A stretch of 64,000 nucleotides of DNA, from NCBI GenBank assembly GCA_921293015.1, contig OV121081.1:61273022-61337021 (forward strand). The letters run 5' to 3'. This document shows positions 60,601 through 64,000 of this stretch, in pieces. Under the pieces are notes generated by a model. The model saw only the letters and a program-made list of their open reading frames with translations, made no database searches and had not been told where the DNA came from. The DNA is from Phorcus lineatus (taxonomy: Eukaryota > Mollusca > Gastropoda > Trochida > Trochidae). Made by a program: the position numbers and the translations under genes. The stretch's first letter is position 1. Each line of letters begins with the position of its first letter.

Positions 60601-62504
60601 ACATCATTTAATAGGATTTATGTTCCACTTAAACTTTCTTGGCACTTCCTTGTTTAAGTGTCTTGTTTCCCAATTTATAGCCAATGCACACAGTCGAATC
60701 CCAGATTGTAGTTGTGGTGTTGTCACAAGTCAGAGGTAGCAGGGCGGACTGCAGAGGGTAACTTCTCTCTTGAAATGATGCCATTGAAATCTGTTATTTC
60801 CAGCGCTGACGGCAACTATGAAGTGACTCTGATGACAAAGGCAACTCTTCATCCTAATGGCCTTGTTGTGTGGGAGCCGCCGGCCATCTACAAGAGCTCT
60901 TGTATCATTATGGTCAAGTTCTTCCCATTCGATATCCAGCAGTGCAAAATGAAGTTCGGTTCATGGACTTACGATGGCTTTGAAGTTGATCTGGTCCATG
61001 TATGTTCGCCTACGGTAGGCCCTTCTGCAAGGATATCCCAAGGAGTGGATCTGCGAGACTTCTACCAGAGTGTTGAGTGGGACATCTTGGAGGTATGGGC
61101 AGAGAAGAACACCAGAAGATACCCTTGCTGCCACGAACCGTATCCAGATATTACTTTCGAAGTTCACATTAAAAGAAAAACTCTCTTCCATACAGTAAAT
61201 ATGATCATTCCTTGTGTAGCTATTTCCTTCCTTACGGTTTTGGTTTTCTACCTACCATCAGATTCAGGAGAAAAGGTCACCCTCTGTATTTCCATCCTGC
61301 TGTCACTCACTGTGTTTTTCTTGCTACTGGCAGAGATCATTCCACCAACTTCTATCGACGTTCCCCTGATCGGCAAATACCTTCTTTTCACCATGATTCT
61401 TGTGACGTTGTCTATTATAGTGACAGTTATAGTACTCAACGTACATTTCCGGTCACCTTCAACACATACCATGTCTCCCTGGGTGAGACAGGTCTTCCTT
61501 AATATTCTTCCAAAACTGCTGGTCATGCGCAGACCACAACAGGATTTTGAAAAGAAACAGAAAGTTGTCGTGCGAACTTGTAATGGCTTGGAAGTGCGAG
61601 ACACTACACAGGATCTGCGACATTCCAATTTAGGGCCTGAGTTTGAGTCTCAAAGGGCAAGTGATTTCGGACTTTCCTTCGAGACGACTGAAACACAAAC
61701 TGGCCCGGTGTCGAAAGGACGGTACTGGAGCAAAGAGGTGCAGGATGCTATTGAGTCAGTCACGTTCATCGCGGAACATATGAAATACGAGGATTATGAA
61801 TCATCGGTGAGATACGTTTGTACTTGATTATCTCTTTTAAAAGGGAAATTCTTTATAAAGCAGGTAATTTTGCTAAGCCATTTCCTTCTTTCGGATGTAG
61901 AAAAATTCACCCAGTATACGCTTTATATTCGAAGCGTAGATATTTGCTCATATGTTTCGAGGATGGTTTGGGCCTTCCATTCCAGAATTAGGACACATAG
62001 GTTTTGTAGCGGAATGTACTTGGGAACCAATTTTTCATCTTAAGTACAGCAAAGTAGTAATTTAAATTATATGTATAACCTATTTATTGTTTTGACTCAA
62101 ATATAACGTTAAACAATAATGTTTCAGTTTAGATAAACATGTGTTACGTCAACAATGATCAATTGCAGTTTGCTAATTTGCATGTATAAAAGTCTAGAGA
62201 TTTAACTTTTTTCAGTGATATGACAAATCTTTGGAACTTACATTCTTCTTATAAATACATACACAACTAAAACACATGTGATACCTCATTATACACATTA
62301 TAAGATTTTCATATCTTTTTTTTTCTTTCGTCACAGATAATTGAAGATTGGAAATACGTGGCCATGGTTTTAGACCGTCTATTCCTGTGGATCTTCACAA
62401 CTGCGTGTGTTGTTGGAACCATCGGCATCATCCTGCAGGCTCCGACCCTCTATGACGACCGGGAACCAATCACATCCGAGGACTTTCCAACGGAGGCTTG
62501 CTGA
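36471..62504 (+). CDS. Nicotinic acetylcholine receptor alpha-type subunit (five coding exons, 509 aa)
   Basis: This is a cys-loop ligand-gated ion channel subunit that binds acetylcholine at the cell surface and, as a pentamer, conducts cations. The coding exons are 36471-36674, 54371-54415, 57832-57941, 60804-61806 and 62337-62504, all with GT-AG introns, and they join to 509 residues. Seen in order: a signal peptide (about 1-23); sequon N49-E-T; loop D Trp80; loop A Tyr118; a Cys-loop C153-C167 with FPFD and 13 residues between the cysteines; loop B Trp174; loop C Y226-P-C-C229 with Tyr233; M1 from about 248; M2 277-296 preceded by Gly-Glu; M3 about 310-331; and M4 about 466-487. The vicinal cysteines make it alpha-type. 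Glu276 before M2 points to cation selectivity, and the M2 pattern is alpha7-like. Length is normal for the family. The exact orthologue and whether it forms homopentamers are not determined. Confidence 0.96.
37406..37543. repeat. Tandem E-box (CACGTG) cluster in intron 1
   Basis: Six CACGTG sites start at 37406, 37425, 37465, 37484, 37523 and 37538. They come from a repeat unit of about 59 bp present just over twice. CACGTG is the E-box bound by bHLH factors such as Myc/Max, USF and CLOCK/BMAL. It lies about 730 bp past exon 1, where intronic enhancers are common. Function is inferred. Confidence 0.75.
38751..38785. repeat. Small hairpin in intron 1
   Basis: CTACATCTTATT..GCA pairs with TGCAATAAGATGTAG as a 15-bp stem, with a two-base TT bulge and an AGG loop. 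The role is unknown; it could be chance or a remnant of a palindromic element. Confidence 0.45.
39634..39662. promoter_or_regulatory. Inverted pair of E-boxes, CACGTGGC/GCCACGTG
   Basis: CACGTGGC at 39634-39641 and its exact reverse complement at 39655-39662 are separated by 13 bases. It may be a paired bHLH site or a small hairpin in the intron 1 transcript. Confidence 0.4.
43943..44262. mobile_element. TTAA-flanked MITE (320 bp)
   Basis: The element begins TTAAAGGGACAGT and ends ACTGTCCCTTTAA, so the ends are 13-base inverted repeats with TTAA at both borders. TTAA target duplication is typical of piggyBac and Kolobok superfamilies. There is no coding frame inside, so it is non-autonomous. 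It sits within nAChR intron 1. A diverged relative lies in intron 3. Confidence 0.75.
47792..48370. repeat. Left arm of a 580-bp inverted repeat in intron 1
   Basis: The arm is nearly identical to the reverse complement of 50240-50820. It carries a 73-codon open frame on the minus strand (48121-48342) matched almost residue for residue by the frame in the other arm. The frame has no motif I recognise. The arm could be one of two inverted copies of an unknown element. Confidence 0.85.
48371..50239. other. Spacer of the long inverted repeat
   Basis: 1.87 kb of AT-rich DNA with a MITE-like element at 48,983-49,235. I see no gene in it; no transposase motif was found that would make the whole structure one transposon. 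Confidence 0.6.
48983..49235. mobile_element. MITE-like element with CAGGCCCGTAG termini, containing G16
   Basis: CAGGCCCGTAG at 48983-48993 and its perfect reverse complement at 49225-49235 bound a 253-bp element. Termini starting CAG with this kind of sequence are frequent in hAT-type non-autonomous elements of marine invertebrates. It contains a run of 16 G at 49010-49025. I could not find an 8-bp target duplication, which weakens the hAT assignment. Confidence 0.5.
50240..50820. repeat. Right arm of the 580-bp inverted repeat
   Basis: This is the inverted copy of 47792-48370 across a 1.87-kb spacer. The open frame 50250-50492 (plus) has an upstream extension of seven residues, then the same 73 residues with only a two-residue swap near position 8-9. 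Outer ends share TATGGAAGGGGATGTGTGCC. Arm identity is high, so the duplication is young or homogenised. Confidence 0.85.
54371..54415 (+). CDS. nAChR coding exon 2: conserved 45-bp exon (loop D)
   Basis: The exon has 45 bases and encodes 15 residues, [15 protein letters not shown], including loop D Trp80 of the ligand site. The acceptor is TCTGTTTAAG and the donor is GTGATG; both flanking introns are phase 0. A 45-bp exon at exactly this place is a hallmark of nAChR genes across animals. It is too short to be found as an open reading frame and was located by protein motif. It lies 17.7 kb from exon 1. Confidence 0.95.
54416..57831 (+). other. nAChR intron 2 (3.4 kb)
   Basis: Phase 0 intron between the 45-bp and 110-bp exons. 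It is AT-rich sequence in which I recognise no gene, repeat or alternative copy of the neighbouring exons. Confidence 0.9.
57832..57941 (+). CDS. nAChR coding exon 3: conserved 110-bp exon (loop A)
   Basis: The exon has 110 bases, encodes residues 84-119 and ends two bases into codon 120. It begins EWYDRKLTW and includes the YGGVD, VPS and WLPDIVLYN motifs. The acceptor is CTTGCGGCCAG and the donor is GTAAGT, phase 2. A 110-bp exon following a 45-bp exon is again the canonical nAChR arrangement. The split Asn codon (AA/C) is completed exactly by the first base of exon 4. Confidence 0.96.
57942..60803 (+). other. nAChR intron 3 (2.9 kb)
   Basis: Phase 2 intron that splits codon 120. It holds a degenerate MITE copy near 59.2-59.5 kb, and otherwise nothing I recognise. 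Confidence 0.9.
59213..59505. mobile_element. Degenerate relative of the intron 1 TTAA MITE
   Basis: The stretch 59,408-59,505 aligns by eye with 44,169-44,262: CCCTCTGAA, GGCAT and TTTAAGAAAT are shared at the same spacing, and the right end is again CTTTAA. The left half aligns weakly. An open frame on the minus strand (59284-59589) runs through it and is not considered a gene. Confidence 0.45.
60804..61806 (+). CDS. nAChR coding exon 4: Cys-loop, loop C, M1-M3 and cytoplasmic loop
   Basis: This 1,003-base exon completes Asn120 and encodes residues 121-454. It carries ADGNYEV, the Cys-loop (C153-C167), SWTYDG (loop B), YPCC (loop C), M1, the GEK-M2 pore, M3, the amphipathic post-M3 helix near 341-361 and the cytoplasmic loop up to the helix that leads into M4. 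The acceptor TTATTTCCAG ends at 60803 and the donor GTGAGA starts at 61807. The open frame extends upstream to an ATG at 60712, but that part is intron. Open frames inside it in another plus frame (61212-61502) and on the minus strand (61248-61628) are shadows. Confidence 0.96.
61807..62336 (+). other. nAChR intron 4 (530 bp)
   Basis: Phase 0 intron with donor GTGAGA and a good pyrimidine tract before the acceptor TTTCGTCACAG. Nothing else is seen in it. Confidence 0.9.
62337..62504 (+). CDS. nAChR coding exon 5: M4 and C-terminus
   Basis: This exon encodes residues 455-509 and ends at TGA 62502-62504. It starts [18 protein letters not shown], the family motif that joins the cytoplasmic helix to M4. 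It continues through M4 to the highly conserved LQAPTLYDD and a short extracellular tail ending in Cys509. The acceptor is TTTCGTCACAG, phase 0. Splitting M4 from the rest of the protein is common in this family. Confidence 0.96.
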   Translation: MIEDWKYVAMVLDRLFLWIFTTACVVGTIGIILQAPTLYDDREPITSEDFPTEAC

Positions 62505-62906
62505 ACCCTATGACAGACAGTGTTCTGTTCACTAGACAGGGATTTCGGTACCAGCATACGCTCACTTTTTGCTGGAACTATATCGGAGGACGAACTGGTA
62601 TTTCAGGGTAATATTGATATGGCCCTTGCAGGCAGTTACTTAGTGGTTAATGAAGGAGAATCAAATTGCAAAACACGGTTATAGTGGTTTGACCCTTGTA
62701 GATAGTTACACAGTTAGCTGGCCGTCATTGAACGAGTATGCAATGACTACCAAGGTAATGGTGATATGTTCCTTGCAGACAGTCAATAGATAATCTGTTA
62801 TTGGTATAACAGGATTATTGACATAGGGTACTTCCAAACAGTTACATTGTTATAACATAGAATGCTATTGCATATCCAAATTATTGGGGTATAGTCTTTT
62901 CAAGTA

Positions 62907-62912
62907 ATAAAA
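62907..62912 (+). terminator. Candidate proximal poly(A) signal AATAAA
   Basis: AATAAA 403 bases after the nAChR stop codon. Use of this site is inferred only. Confidence 0.35.
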
Positions 62913-63698
62913 GTTTTGTTTAATTACATGTTCAGGATAAGCGAAATTAAGTGCATAGAATAACACGATAACATGTCAGGCTATTTATGCATACACCGTC
63001 TTGCTTAACAGAAAAAAACAAAGTGATGTATCTGGGTTATTGATACCTATACATGTGTGATTGGCATACGATATATGAAGACAGCAGATATACACTTGGA
63101 GTAGTACACGTGTATAGTATCGTAGCAGTACTTCTGACACAAATGGGTTTCATTTACACAACAGCTAGGTTATCTAGGTTGTCGATGAAACGAGCACACG
63201 TTTTTATATAAGTGACGTTAACGTACAGGTTGGTAAAAGGGTTAGCAATGCAGGATAGATATAAATAATGGGGTAGTTGTAATTGGGGAAGTACGAAGAT
63301 ATGTCAAGGTTTGGTTGATGAAGGAAGAATGGGTAAGCCGTCCAGCTGGCTAACATTTTCTTAGGATATAATGGTAGAATAAGATATAGTTGCTTGTTTA
63401 TAGTCGTATCTTTTTTTCTTTGTCATGTATTGTGTTAACCCACAGCAACCACTCTTTGCACTGTAAAGATTGTATAACGCCAAAGACTTCAGGTCAGATT
63501 ACTCATATCGTGTGAAATTATCTCATTTTATTGTGATGACGAAGGAGAATGAATGATTGCACTTGATGAATGTTTATTGTTATAATGAATCCGATGTTCT
63601 TTTAAATTATAAGCAATAGATTTTGATAGTTAATATGATATGTCGTTGCAGAAACAAATAATGTTAAACTGTGGTCATTGATTCAATTTTCAATCAAA

Positions 63699-63704
63699 AA
63701 TAAA
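63699..63704 (+). terminator. Candidate distal poly(A) signal AATAAA
   Basis: AATAAA about 1.2 kb after the stop, followed by a T-rich stretch near 63718-63735. It is a plausible distal end of the mRNA. Confidence 0.4.
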
Positions 63705-64000
63705 GATTTATAAATCGTTTAAATTGTGTTTTTCTTATAAAAATCATTTGGCACAAAAACATACGCTTATTTTTGCTATAGATTCGGTTATTCCTTCCTA
63801 TTTCTAAGCTCGGTGTTTTTTAAAACTTGACGATCAAAACACATGATGCTTCTTTCAGAACGTATTTGTACTTAATTAACTCTATTAGGTTCCCGCTCAA
63901 ACATGAATCAACAGAAAAATGGTTGAACTTGGCAAATTTGTGCTGGAAAATCAAATTAGGTACATTCTTTGTGCTGTGTGATCTCGTGACTTGCGAGAGA

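Larger units (their letters stand above)
62505..64000 (+). other. nAChR 3' UTR and downstream flank
   Basis: There is no coding potential. Weakly similar phrases around 62.61, 62.69 and 62.77 kb (variants of CCTTGCAGRCAGT) suggest low-order internal repetition. The poly(A) signals at 62907 and 63699 are candidate ends of the transcript. Confidence 0.6.

Noticed and set aside
60712-60803. Upstream part of the exon 4 open frame as coding sequence with its own ATG
   Set aside because: The acceptor at 60802-60803 joins in phase with exon 3 and gives the family sequence; the upstream residues have no family match.
61212-61628. Overlapping open frames on both strands inside exon 4
   Set aside because: Shadows of the receptor coding frame, no independent motifs.

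Overview
The window looks like animal nuclear DNA, most likely from a mollusc. It is AT-rich and gene-poor, has long introns with GT-AG splice sites, and is full of non-LTR retrotransposon, Tc1-like, MITE and SINE-like debris. The one gene I can reconstruct has a protein sequence close in style to molluscan and other lophotrochozoan nicotinic acetylcholine receptors. The species is not determined.

Bases 1 to about 33,100 hold no intact gene. The main structure is an old, degenerate tandem array. Non-coding blocks recur in the same order at roughly 9-12 kb spacing, in four partial units starting near 0.2, 4.3, 13.4 and 25.4 kb. Set into it are a broken LINE (7.57-9.15 kb, minus strand), a second LINE fragment (20.37-20.59 kb), two hairpins and a (GTAT)n microsatellite near 21.1-22.1 kb, a dead Tc1-like transposase (29.58-30.45 kb, minus), and a 416-bp terminal-repeat retrotransposon in miniature (30,718-31,133, minus). 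The last is the most unusual item: its two 144-bp LTRs each carry a tRNA-like segment with Pol III A and B boxes, its primer binding site matches tRNA-Lys(CUU) over 18 nt, and it is flanked by a 4-bp target duplication.

Bases 33.1-36.47 kb form the 5' flank of the gene, with a (GTA)19 microsatellite. From 36,471 to 62,504 on the plus strand lies a nicotinic acetylcholine receptor alpha-type subunit of 509 residues in five coding exons. It has a signal peptide, Cys-loop, vicinal cysteine pair, full aromatic binding box, cation-type M2 and four membrane segments. Introns are 17.7, 3.4, 2.9 and 0.5 kb. Intron 1 holds a tandem cluster of CACGTG E-boxes, two MITE-like elements and a 580-bp inverted repeat whose transcript could fold into long double-stranded RNA. 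Intron 3 holds a diverged MITE copy. The last 1.5 kb is 3' UTR and flank with two AATAAA signals.

Coordinates of exons, LTRs and terminal repeats were read base by base. Block boundaries in the tandem array and ends of decayed transposons are approximate, and all homology statements are by eye.
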